This document shows, piece after piece, positions 1-6,368 of a stretch of 10,590 bases of DNA. How positions within the stretch are numbered: the stretch's first letter is position 1; each line of letters begins with the position of its first letter. The notes under the pieces were generated by a model. It did not search any database and was not told the DNA's origin. It saw nothing but the letters and a program-made list of their open reading frames with translations. The DNA comes from Desulfobacterales bacterium. Its GTDB lineage: Bacteria; Desulfobacterota; Desulfobacteria; Desulfobacterales; Desulfosalsimonadaceae. The stretch covers positions 1-10,590 of the forward strand of contig SKZX01000400.1 of the NCBI GenBank assembly GCA_007127175.1. The letters run 5' to 3'. The translations under genes and the position numbers were made by a program.

Positions 1-31
1 AAAAAATAATTATTGACTGAAAGGGATTCAC

Positions 32-715
32 ATGACGGTCATTGAAAAAGCGCTGGCCGAAGACCGGCGCATGCTCAACGAATACGAAGCCAGGCAGCTG
101 CTTGCCGCTTACGGTTTTCCAGCCATGCGGGAAGGGCTTGCCGTATCCGCCGAAGATGCGGTAAATGCGGCCGAAGCCATCGGGTTTCCAGTGGCTGTAA
201 AAGCCTATGGCCGGGACCTGCTCCACAAGACCGAGGCAGGCGCGGTGTTTTTGAACGTGGCGGACGCCGCAGGGGTGCGCGGGGCATACGCGCACATGGA
301 AAAGAGCCTCGGGCGCCGGATGGAAGGGGTGGTTGTCAGTGAAATGGTGCCGGGGCGCCGGGAGCTTGTGATGGGGCTGCACCGGGAGGCGGGGTTCAGC
401 CCCTGCGTCATGATTGGGATCGGGGGAGTCATGGCGGAAATAATCAATGATACCGCATTTCGTGTGGCGCCCATTGATGCGGCCGAAGCCCTCGACATGG
501 CCCTGGATCTGCGTGCCAGAGACATTTTCGGCCCCTTCCGGGGGGAGGCGGCAGCGGATATGGACGCCGTCTGCCGCTGTCTTGCGGCTATGGGAAAAAT
601 CGGGCTCGATTTTCCGGAAATATCGGAAATCGACGTTAACCCGGTGATCATAGGGCCGGACGGGACCTTGTCCGCCGTGGACGCGCTGGTGGTCCTGGAA
701 GGGGGTGAAAAATGA
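32..715 (+). CDS. Acetate/acyl-CoA ligase (ADP-forming), beta subunit (ATP-grasp)
   Basis: This is the 227-residue beta subunit of an NDP-forming acyl-CoA synthetase (reaction: acetyl-CoA + ADP + Pi to acetate + ATP + CoA, reversible). It carries the ATP-grasp domain that exchanges phosphate with ADP. Visible family signatures are an N-terminal helix with EYEARQLLAAYGFP (residues 18-30), PVAVKAYGRDLLHKTEAGAV (53-72) and a C-terminal segment EISEIDVNPVII that supplies acidic and Asn ligands for Mg-ATP. His65 in LLHKTEAG lies where the second phosphohistidine is placed in archaeal ACD enzymes. The length fits a stand-alone beta subunit; other lineages fuse it to alpha. The ATG is preceded by AAGGGA at a normal spacing. 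The stop overlaps the alpha start (ATGA), which implies translational coupling. The subunit assignment is secure. The preferred acid (acetate, branched-chain, aryl or other) cannot be told from the sequence. Confidence 0.92.
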   Translation: MTVIEKALAEDRRMLNEYEARQLLAAYGFPAMREGLAVSAEDAVNAAEAIGFPVAVKAYGRDLLHKTEAGAVFLNVADAAGVRGAYAHMEKSLGRRMEGVVVSEMVPGRRELVMGLHREAGFSPCVMIGIGGVMAEIINDTAFRVAPIDAAEALDMALDLRARDIFGPFRGEAAADMDAVCRCLAAMGKIGLDFPEISEIDVNPVIIGPDGTLSAVDALVVLEGGEK

Positions 716-2166
716 TCGATTCTCATCTGTTCAAAATCGCCAACCCGGACAGCATCGCCATTTTCGGCGCATCCAACAACTTCATGTCCATGGGCACCAG
801 CGTGCTGTCATCCATCCAGGCGCTGGGTTTCAAAGGGCCCATTTACCCGGTGCACCCAAAAGAGAAATCTGTTTTAGGGCTTACGGCCTACCCGTCGGTG
901 GAAGCGCTGCCCGAAGTGCCGGATCTGGCCGTGATCGTCCTGCCCACCCGAATCGTTGTGGAAACCATGGACGCCTGCGGAAAAAAGGGCATCCGTCATG
1001 CCATCGTGGTCTCCGGCGGGTTCGGGGAATCCGGTGAAACCGGGGTTGCCATGCAGCAGCAGCTGAAGGAGACGGCCGCGATTCATGGCATCCGCTTTCT
1101 TGGCCCCAATTGCATCGGTGCGGTCAACCCGCACCACCATTTCAACGCCACGTTCCTGCCTTACGGGCAAAAGCCCGGTTTCATCGGCATGGCGTCCCAG
1201 AGCGGCAGCTTCATCACCCAGATGTTCGATTACCTGGCGCTTTTCGGGCTTGGATTTTCAACGGGTTTCAGCGTGGGCAACGAGGCGGACACCGATATCG
1301 TCGATTGCATGGAATATCTGGCCCGGTGCCCCCATACGCGGGTCATCGGCCTGTACATCGAATCCATTCGCCGCGGCGACGCCTTTATACATGCGGCGCG
1401 GCGCATTTCACCGGTCAAGCCCATCGTCGCATATTATGCCGGCGGCACCGATGCGGGCCGGCGTGCGGGTTTTTCCCATACCGGCTCTTTGGCCGGGCCG
1501 GACCGGGTGTATGACGGGGTCTTCCGGCAGGGCGGCATTGTCCGGGCCAGCTCCATTGAAGAACTCTTTGATTTCTGCTGGAGCCTGGGCACTTTCCCCA
1601 TGCCTGCGGGTAAACGGGTGCTGGTGCAGACCCATTCCGGCGGCCCCGGCGCTGTGGCCGCCGATGCCTGCGACCGGGCAGGCCTGACCCTGCCGCCCCT
1701 GTCCGACAAAACCCGAAGTGCACTCGCCAAATACCTGCCCCATACCGCAAGCATGAACAACCCGGTGGACCTGACGTTTACCCGGGACCCACGGGATTAC
1801 ACGAGCGCTATCCCAAGACTGCTCGTCGCGGATGAAAATACGGATGCGGTGATAATGTACATGCTTCAACCCCCGGGGTCCGTGCGGCGGGCGGTTGAAG
1901 CCATGGGGTTTACCGGGGATGATGCGGTGGAAGCGGTCAGGGCTTATATGGATGAGCGGAGTCGGGAAATGGCCGGCTTCATTCTGGCAAGTGAAAAACC
2001 GTTTGTCGGTTTTGCCTATGCCACCGGGGAAAACCGGTTTGTCAGGGGGCTCTATGATGCCGGCGTGCCGGTCCTGCCGAGCCCCAACCGGGCCGCCCGC
2101 GCCCTGTGGGCCATGGTGGAATATGTGCGCCTGAGAAAAAAACGGATGAATAGCGGCAGCCTTTGA
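712..2166 (+). CDS. Acetate/acyl-CoA ligase (ADP-forming), alpha subunit (CoA-binding)
   Basis: This 484-residue alpha subunit partners with the ATP-grasp protein just upstream. The N-terminus is a Rossmann-type CoA-binding domain (AIFGASNN near 16-23; GPNCIGAVNP near 131-140). A succinyl-CoA-ligase-like domain follows (ASQSGSF near 161-167), then the active-site loop FSHTGSLAGPD, where His256 matches the phosphohistidine near position 257 of characterised ACD alpha subunits. The rest, with VQTHSGGPGAVAADAC near 305-320, is a second ligase-like domain. The order (CoA-binding, ligase, ligase) is that of the alpha part of ACD family proteins. It starts 4 bp inside the beta gene, preceded by a GGGGGTG Shine-Dalgarno-like run. 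In anaerobes such enzymes make ATP from acyl-CoA or activate acids; direction and substrate here are inference. The last residues (RLRKKRMNSGSL) are basic and probably a variable tail. Confidence 0.92.
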   Translation: MIDSHLFKIANPDSIAIFGASNNFMSMGTSVLSSIQALGFKGPIYPVHPKEKSVLGLTAYPSVEALPEVPDLAVIVLPTRIVVETMDACGKKGIRHAIVVSGGFGESGETGVAMQQQLKETAAIHGIRFLGPNCIGAVNPHHHFNATFLPYGQKPGFIGMASQSGSFITQMFDYLALFGLGFSTGFSVGNEADTDIVDCMEYLARCPHTRVIGLYIESIRRGDAFIHAARRISPVKPIVAYYAGGTDAGRRAGFSHTGSLAGPDRVYDGVFRQGGIVRASSIEELFDFCWSLGTFPMPAGKRVLVQTHSGGPGAVAADACDRAGLTLPPLSDKTRSALAKYLPHTASMNNPVDLTFTRDPRDYTSAIPRLLVADENTDAVIMYMLQPPGSVRRAVEAMGFTGDDAVEAVRAYMDERSREMAGFILASEKPFVGFAYATGENRFVRGLYDAGVPVLPSPNRAARALWAMVEYVRLRKKRMNSGSL

Positions 2167-2211
2167 GGGGCGGAATATATAAGCCGCAGGGATCCCAGGC
2201 AACAATACAGC

Positions 2212-2236
2212 GGCGCACCGGGAGGGTCGATGCGCC
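2212..2236. other. GC-rich inverted repeat between convergent genes
   Basis: GGCGCA (2212-2217) and TGCGCC (2231-2236) form a perfect 6-bp stem around a 13-base loop, inside the 78-bp gap between the convergent acyl-CoA synthetase alpha gene and citrate synthase gene. An alternative partly overlapping stem can form using the GCGGCG run next to the gltA stop. Neither strand has a clear T-run after the stem, so this is not a textbook Rho-independent terminator. It may still slow polymerase from both sides or protect transcript ends. Confidence 0.3.
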
Positions 2237-2244
2237 CGCCGCGC

Positions 2245-3540
2245 TTAGTCCGGCCCGTTTCCTCTTTCGTCTATGGGAATATACGGCCGCTCGGTGAGGC
2301 CGGTATAGACTTGACGGGGGCGGGTCAGGCGCTGCTCGGGATCAAGCGTATTTTCACGCCATTGTGCGATCCAGCCCGGCAGTCGGCCGATGGCGAACAT
2401 GACCGTGAACATGCTGGTGGGAATTCCCATTGCCCGGAGCATGATGCCGCTGTAGAAATCGACGTTCGGATACAGGTAATGGTCAAGAAAATAAGGGTCG
2501 CTCGTGGCGATCTGTTCCAGTTCCAGGGCGATGTCGAGCAGGGGGTCCTGGTAATTCAGACGGTCGAGCACCTCGTGGCAGTTGTGTTTCATGATCTTGG
2601 CGCGGGGGTCATAGGTCTTGTATACCCGGTGTCCGAAACCCATCAGCCGGAAGGGGTCTGTTTTGCTCTTGGCCCGCTTGATCACATCCTTGACCTTGAT
2701 TCCTTTTTCATGGATGTCGCTCAGCATCTGGATGACGGCCTGGTTGGCGCCGCCGTGGAGCTCCCCCCAAAGTGCGGATATGCCGGCTGAAAGCGACGCG
2801 TAAATGTTGGTTCGCGCGCTGCCAACGCTTCGAACGACCGCGGTTGAGCAGTTCTGTTCATGGTCCGCGTGCAGAATCCAGAAAACATTGAGTGCGCGGA
2901 CCAGTTCTTTTCGCAGGATATAAGGTTTTACCGGCGTGTTGAACATCATGTTAAGGAAATTGGCGCAATAGGTGTAATCCGCTCTGGGGTATTCGACCTT
3001 GTGCCCCCGTGAAATTTTGTACGAAATAGCGGCCATGGTGCGGATCTTGGAAATCAGTCGGACATAAACCTCTTCAAAGTCGCTGTCCGATGTTATGAGC
3101 TCCGGGTAGAAACTGCGCAGGGCGTTGACCATTGCCGACAAGATGCCCATGGGGTGGGAGGCCCTGGGAAAGTTCTGGTAGAAGATCTGCATGTCCTCGT
3201 GCACCAGTGAGTGGTCGTTGAGTTGGACACTGGTCCGGTTGAGCTGTTCCCGGGTCGGTAATTCGCCGTTAATGACGAGGTAAGCCGTTTCAACGAAGGA
3301 GGACTGGTCGGCGAGTGCTTCAATGGGTATCCCCCGGTAACGGAGAATGCCTTTTTCCCCGTCCATGTAAGTGATGGCGCTTTTACAGCTCCCTGTGTTG
3401 CCGTACCCGGGATCGTAGGTAATGAAACCGGTTTTCTGCCTCAACTGTCGGATATCGATGCCCCTGTCCCCTTCAACACCCTCGATAATCGGAAGCTCAA
3501 TGGTCTGGCCGTTAATGGTCAGCGTCGCAACGTTGCTCAT
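2245..3540 (-). CDS. gltA: Citrate synthase (type II, hexameric Gram-negative type)
   Basis: This cytoplasmic enzyme condenses acetyl-CoA with oxaloacetate to citrate, the entry step of the TCA cycle. At 431 residues it matches the Gram-negative GltA family (about 427 in E. coli). The N-terminal beta domain typical of that type is present (TLTINGQTIELPII near 7-19, then TYDPGYGNTGSCKSAITYMD near 41-60). Catalytic residues align well: His262 in LHGGANQ, His304 in MGFGHRVYKTYDPRA, and Asp361 in YPNVDFYSG. HADHEQNCST (224-233) is the usual substrate-binding segment. The ATG at 3540 has an AAGGA about 10 bases upstream. The gene is alone on its strand, converges with the acyl-CoA synthetase operon and diverges from the outer-membrane protein gene. 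Nothing looks broken. A 2-methylcitrate synthase is less likely because the long N-terminal domain is present. Confidence 0.97.
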   Translation of the reverse strand: MSNVATLTINGQTIELPIIEGVEGDRGIDIRQLRQKTGFITYDPGYGNTGSCKSAITYMDGEKGILRYRGIPIEALADQSSFVETAYLVINGELPTREQLNRTSVQLNDHSLVHEDMQIFYQNFPRASHPMGILSAMVNALRSFYPELITSDSDFEEVYVRLISKIRTMAAISYKISRGHKVEYPRADYTYCANFLNMMFNTPVKPYILRKELVRALNVFWILHADHEQNCSTAVVRSVGSARTNIYASLSAGISALWGELHGGANQAVIQMLSDIHEKGIKVKDVIKRAKSKTDPFRLMGFGHRVYKTYDPRAKIMKHNCHEVLDRLNYQDPLLDIALELEQIATSDPYFLDHYLYPNVDFYSGIMLRAMGIPTSMFTVMFAIGRLPGWIAQWRENTLDPEQRLTRPRQVYTGLTERPYIPIDERGNGPD

Positions 3541-3592
3541 GATATTATGGTCCTTGGATTATGGTAGGAAACCCACGGTATGCGGGGTTGGC

Positions 3593-3607
3593 TGACGTGC
3601 AGCGTCA
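3593..3607. promoter_or_regulatory. Small inverted repeat in the citrate synthase leader
   Basis: TGACG and CGTCA flank a 5-base spacer (TGACGTGCAGCGTCA), 53-67 bases upstream of the citrate synthase start codon. This is a dyad of operator size. No regulator is encoded nearby, so its role is unassigned and chance is a real alternative. Confidence 0.25.
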
Positions 3608-3662
3608 ATTTGCCCGGACGCGCAAAACCCATTACCTTATAGATTGATACAGGTTCTAATGA

Positions 3663-3691
3663 ACAATATCGATATCTTGCTTAAACATCAA
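3663..3691 (-). promoter_or_regulatory. Possible citrate synthase promoter
   Basis: On the minus strand TTGATG (complement of 3686-3691) and TATTGT (complement of 3663-3668) are 17 bases apart and resemble sigma-70 -35 and -10 boxes (4 of 6 matches each). This would give a leader of roughly 115 bases before the gltA ATG. An alternative -10 is TATAAG closer to the gene (around 3637-3642), with poorer -35 candidates. The candidate overlaps two dyads (3666-3675 and 3677-3704), as expected if it is regulated. Consensus matching by eye only. Confidence 0.3.
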
Positions 3692-3704
3692 AAAATATAA
3701 GCAA
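3677..3704. promoter_or_regulatory. Inverted repeat TTGCTTA-N14-TAAGCAA, possible operator
   Basis: Perfect 7-bp arms lie at 3677-3683 and 3698-3704, separated by 14 AT-rich bases. Immediately beside it, 3666-3675 is the 10-bp palindrome ATATCGATAT. Both lie in the gltA/outer-membrane-protein divergent region and overlap the predicted gltA promoter. The arrangement suggests a dimeric regulator site; identity unknown. Confidence 0.35.
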
Positions 3705-3737
3705 TCCGAATTTTTGGTGTTTTTACGAAAAGCTTAT

Positions 3738-3759
3738 GAATAAACTTTTTTGTTTATTC
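3738..3759. promoter_or_regulatory. Perfect 8-bp inverted repeat with T6 loop
   Basis: GAATAAAC (3738-3745), TTTTTT, GTTTATTC (3752-3759) form a perfect AT-rich dyad in the divergent gap upstream of the outer-membrane protein gene. It lacks the GC-rich stem and trailing T-run of an intrinsic terminator, so an operator or other DNA-level signal is more likely than a terminator. Confidence 0.35.
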
Positions 3760-3894
3760 CCGTCAAGAAATATTGTACATGGAAACAGGAATAGTGACAG
3801 CTGGCCAGATACGTTTTTATGGGGCCGGGCTTCATTTGCATCGACCATGAAGGCCGGGAATGCACGTCGGGCAAAAAGCCCGTACGGGGGGTAA

Positions 3895-4650
3895 ATGCTT
3901 AGAATCAGACTGCTTATCATATGCCTTTTGCTTGGGCTTGCCGTGCCCTTGCCCGCCAATGGCCTGCCCATGTTCGGCGTTGAAGGTGCGGTGGGCGTAT
4001 GGTGGCCTTCCCCGAGCGGCTCCCTCAGGACAGCCAGTGACGATGTTTTTCTGGACCTGAGAGACGATTTTTCCTTCAGCAGGGAAACCGAATTGCAGGG
4101 TCGCCTGAAGGTCAATATGCCCCTGCTGATTCCCAGTGCCTACCTCATGGCCAGTCCCATGAAATTCAATGAAAGGACAACGCGCAGTTTCCAGTATGGC
4201 GGTGAAACATTTTCGGGCGCGCTGGATACGGCGATGAAACTCAACCAGTATGATTTCGGACTGTTCTATGCCGTTCCGTTCCTGCGGTCCGCCACACTGA
4301 ACCGCTTCAATGTCGATGCCGGGCTCAATTTTCGATACATCGATGCTGAAAGCACGGTTTCACAGGGGGCTCTGTCTGAAACGGAATCCATGAGCATCGT
4401 TATTCCGCAGGTTTATCTGGGTGCCCAGTTCCAGCCCGTGGACCGGTTTTCTTTTGAAGCGGAAGCACGGGGCCTGACTTACAGGAGTGACAGCTCATAC
4501 AGCCTTCTTGGCCGGGTAAAGGCAACCGCTTTCGGGCCGGTATTTGTATCCGGCGGCTACCGCTACGATGGCTATGATATTGACAAGGGCGGTCTTCTGA
4601 TGGATTTCACGTTTTCCGGACCTTTTGTGGAGACAGGGCTTTCATTCTGA
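3895..4650 (+). CDS. Outer-membrane beta-barrel protein (TIGR04219-like)
   Basis: This 251-residue exported protein begins with a basic MLRIR followed by a hydrophobic stretch (about 6-20), with a likely signal-peptidase cut near ANG (residues 21-23). The mature part shows alternating polar/hydrophobic beta-strand patterns (for example GVEGAVGVWWP, YDFGLFYAVPF, NVDAGLNFRYID, VFVSGGYRYDGYDI) and ends in Phe (FVETGLSF), as outer-membrane barrels recognised by the BAM machinery do. The overall pattern, including the early GVEGAVGVWW strand, resembles the TIGR04219 family of outer-membrane barrels; that name is from memory and no specific function is known. The ATG follows a GGGGGG run. The gene ends 4 bp from the recN stop on the other strand, leaving no room for a private terminator. 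Its cargo or role cannot be inferred. Confidence 0.8.
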   Translation: MLRIRLLIICLLLGLAVPLPANGLPMFGVEGAVGVWWPSPSGSLRTASDDVFLDLRDDFSFSRETELQGRLKVNMPLLIPSAYLMASPMKFNERTTRSFQYGGETFSGALDTAMKLNQYDFGLFYAVPFLRSATLNRFNVDAGLNFRYIDAESTVSQGALSETESMSIVIPQVYLGAQFQPVDRFSFEAEARGLTYRSDSSYSLLGRVKATAFGPVFVSGGYRYDGYDIDKGGLLMDFTFSGPFVETGLSF

Positions 4651-4654
4651 TAGC

Positions 4655-6367
4655 TCAGGATCTTCTGCCCGTGCTTTCAAGAAGCTCCGCCGCGTGGGCA
4701 CGGCTTGCTTCCGTAATTCTCCGCCCCCCGATCATCCGGGCTGTTTCCTCTATCCGTGCGGATTCGTCAAGTGCTGTCACCCGGGTGGCGGTGCGGCCGC
4801 CTTCAACGTGTTTTTCAATCCTGAGATGATGGTGGCCGAACCTGGCAATTTGTGCCAGGTGGGTAATGCAGATTACCTGGTTGGACGCTGCGAGCCCCGC
4901 AAGTTTTTTCCCGACGACCGCGGCGGTTTTTCCGCCGATTCCCGCATCGACCTCATCGAAGATCATGGTTTCCACGGGTTCGGAGTCCGCAAGAATGGCT
5001 TTCAGGGCCAGGATGACCCGGGAAAGTTCCCCCCCGGACGCGATTTTGGAAAGGGGCTTGACCGCTTCCCCGATATTCGGGGAGATCATGAAAACCGGCT
5101 GTTCATCCCCGTACTCGGTAATGGTGCGGCCGTTGTCGCACAGGTAAGAAGGGGTATCCGGACGGACTTCGACAGGTCGGAAAACCACCTCGAAGTGCGT
5201 ATCCGGCATATTCAGGGAGCGCAGTTCAGCTTCCATTTTTTCTGAAAGGACGCCGGCCGCCGCGCGGCGTTTTTCCCCGAGCTTGCGGGAAAGCCCGACG
5301 AGCTGTTCATGAAGCCCGTCCAGGGTGGCCTCGGCGGCGCGGATACGTTCCGAAAGATTCAGCGTGCCGTCCAGCGCCTGTTCGATACGATCGCGCCGGT
5401 CAAGTACGTCTTCCAGGGTGGGCCCGTATTTCCGTTTAAGGCGGTTTAAAACATGCACCCGCTCTTCAATTTTCTCAGCGCGTGCCGGGTCGAATATCAC
5501 AGTATCGAGGTAAGCGCGCAGGTGGTGGACGATATCCTGAACCCGGTACATCGCCTCATCTATGGCATGAGCGGCATCCGTCAGCGATGGGTCAATGGCG
5601 GCCGCCTTTTCGATATCCTTTTTAACGCTGGCGAGCCGGTCTGAAATGGCGCCTTCCCCTTCATAGAGGGCTTCCACCCCGGTGCCGACACTTTCGTAGA
5701 GGGTCTGGGCGTTTTTCAGTCGAAGCAGTTCCCGGTTGAGGGCCTCGTCTTCGCCGGGTTCCGGGGCGGCATCCTCGATCTCATTTTTTTCGAACGTCAG
5801 TCCCTCGATTTGTTCAGCCTGACTTTCCTGAGCGTGGCGGAGCGTATTCAGGTTTTCAATTTCAGGCATTATTTTTGCGCGGCAACCCTGAAGCGCGCTG
5901 CGCAGTTCGTTCAGGCCCCCGAAAGTGTCCAATATTTTCAGGTGTTCGGATTCCTTCAGAAGTCTCAGGTGTTCATGCTGCCCGGAGATGCCGGCGATGT
6001 TTCCCGCGATGGATGAAAGCGCCGTCATGGTGGCCATGCGCCCGTTGATATACACCCGATGGCGGTTTTCTGCAGACAATATCCGGCGTATCAACAATTG
6101 GGCGGTGTCTGCATAACCTTGTTCTTCAAGCAATTTTGCAGCGATGCTTTCGGGGTTGATGTCGAAGAGCGCTTCCAGCTCCGCCGAATCGGCGCCCGTC
6201 CGGATCATGCCGGCATCGGCCCTTCCGCCCAGCAGGATGTTGAGCGCTGATATGATGATGGATTTGCCCGCACCGGTTTCACCGCTTAAAATGGTCAGCC
6301 CGCCCGGAAAATCGATTCGGAGTTCATCAATGATGGCAAAATTCTTGATGAAGATTTCCCGGAGCAT
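4655..6367 (-). CDS. recN: DNA repair protein RecN
   Basis: RecN is an SMC-like ATPase that acts early in repair of DNA double-strand breaks. The protein has a bipartite ABC ATPase head split by a long coiled coil. Numbered from the chosen start, Walker A is GETGAGKS (29-36), the RecN-typical GISGQHEHLRLL segment follows, a Glu/Leu/Arg-rich coiled-coil region fills roughly 150-350, the ABC signature is SGGELS (444-449), Walker B is FDEVDAG (470-476) and the H-loop is THLAQ (His503). The length of 570 is normal. I chose the ATG at 6367 (MLREIFIKNFAIID) because family members begin in this way; an in-frame ATG at 6382 would add five residues and overlap the upstream gene by 14 bases. With 6367, the start lies 1 base after the glycosyltransferase stop, so the two are almost certainly co-transcribed and probably coupled. 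Confidence 0.95.
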   Translation of the reverse strand: MLREIFIKNFAIIDELRIDFPGGLTILSGETGAGKSIIISALNILLGGRADAGMIRTGADSAELEALFDINPESIAAKLLEEQGYADTAQLLIRRILSAENRHRVYINGRMATMTALSSIAGNIAGISGQHEHLRLLKESEHLKILDTFGGLNELRSALQGCRAKIMPEIENLNTLRHAQESQAEQIEGLTFEKNEIEDAAPEPGEDEALNRELLRLKNAQTLYESVGTGVEALYEGEGAISDRLASVKKDIEKAAAIDPSLTDAAHAIDEAMYRVQDIVHHLRAYLDTVIFDPARAEKIEERVHVLNRLKRKYGPTLEDVLDRRDRIEQALDGTLNLSERIRAAEATLDGLHEQLVGLSRKLGEKRRAAAGVLSEKMEAELRSLNMPDTHFEVVFRPVEVRPDTPSYLCDNGRTITEYGDEQPVFMISPNIGEAVKPLSKIASGGELSRVILALKAILADSEPVETMIFDEVDAGIGGKTAAVVGKKLAGLAASNQVICITHLAQIARFGHHHLRIEKHVEGGRTATRVTALDESARIEETARMIGGRRITEASRAHAAELLESTGRRS

Positions 6368-6368
6368 G

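Larger units (their letters stand above)
3541..3894. other. Divergent intergenic region between citrate synthase and outer-membrane protein
   Basis: These 354 bases hold no credible gene. The central part (about 3650-3780) is distinctly AT-rich relative to the flanking genes and contains the dyads and possible gltA promoter described separately. Toward the plus-strand gene there is a short hairpin CGGGC-AAAAA-GCCCG (3868-3882), followed three bases later by the G-run (3886-3891) that serves as its ribosome-binding site. A good plus-strand promoter was not clearly identifiable; TATTGT at 3771-3776 is a weak -10 candidate. Confidence 0.6.

Noticed and set aside
1408..2205. A 265-codon open frame on the minus strand inside the acyl-CoA synthetase alpha gene
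   Set aside because: It is antisense to a well-supported gene; the composition is Pro/Gly/His/Arg-rich with no domain, as expected for a shadow frame in GC-rich DNA.
3780..3894. Possible cyclic-di-GMP riboswitch in the leader of the outer-membrane protein gene
   Set aside because: The GGGCAAAAAGCCCG piece superficially recalls such leaders, but the conserved GGCAAACC segment and paired helices of the GEMM class are not seen.
3723..4115. A 130-codon minus-strand open frame spanning the intergenic region and the outer-membrane protein start
   Set aside because: Overlaps a signal-peptide gene on the other strand and shows no domain or ribosome-binding site.
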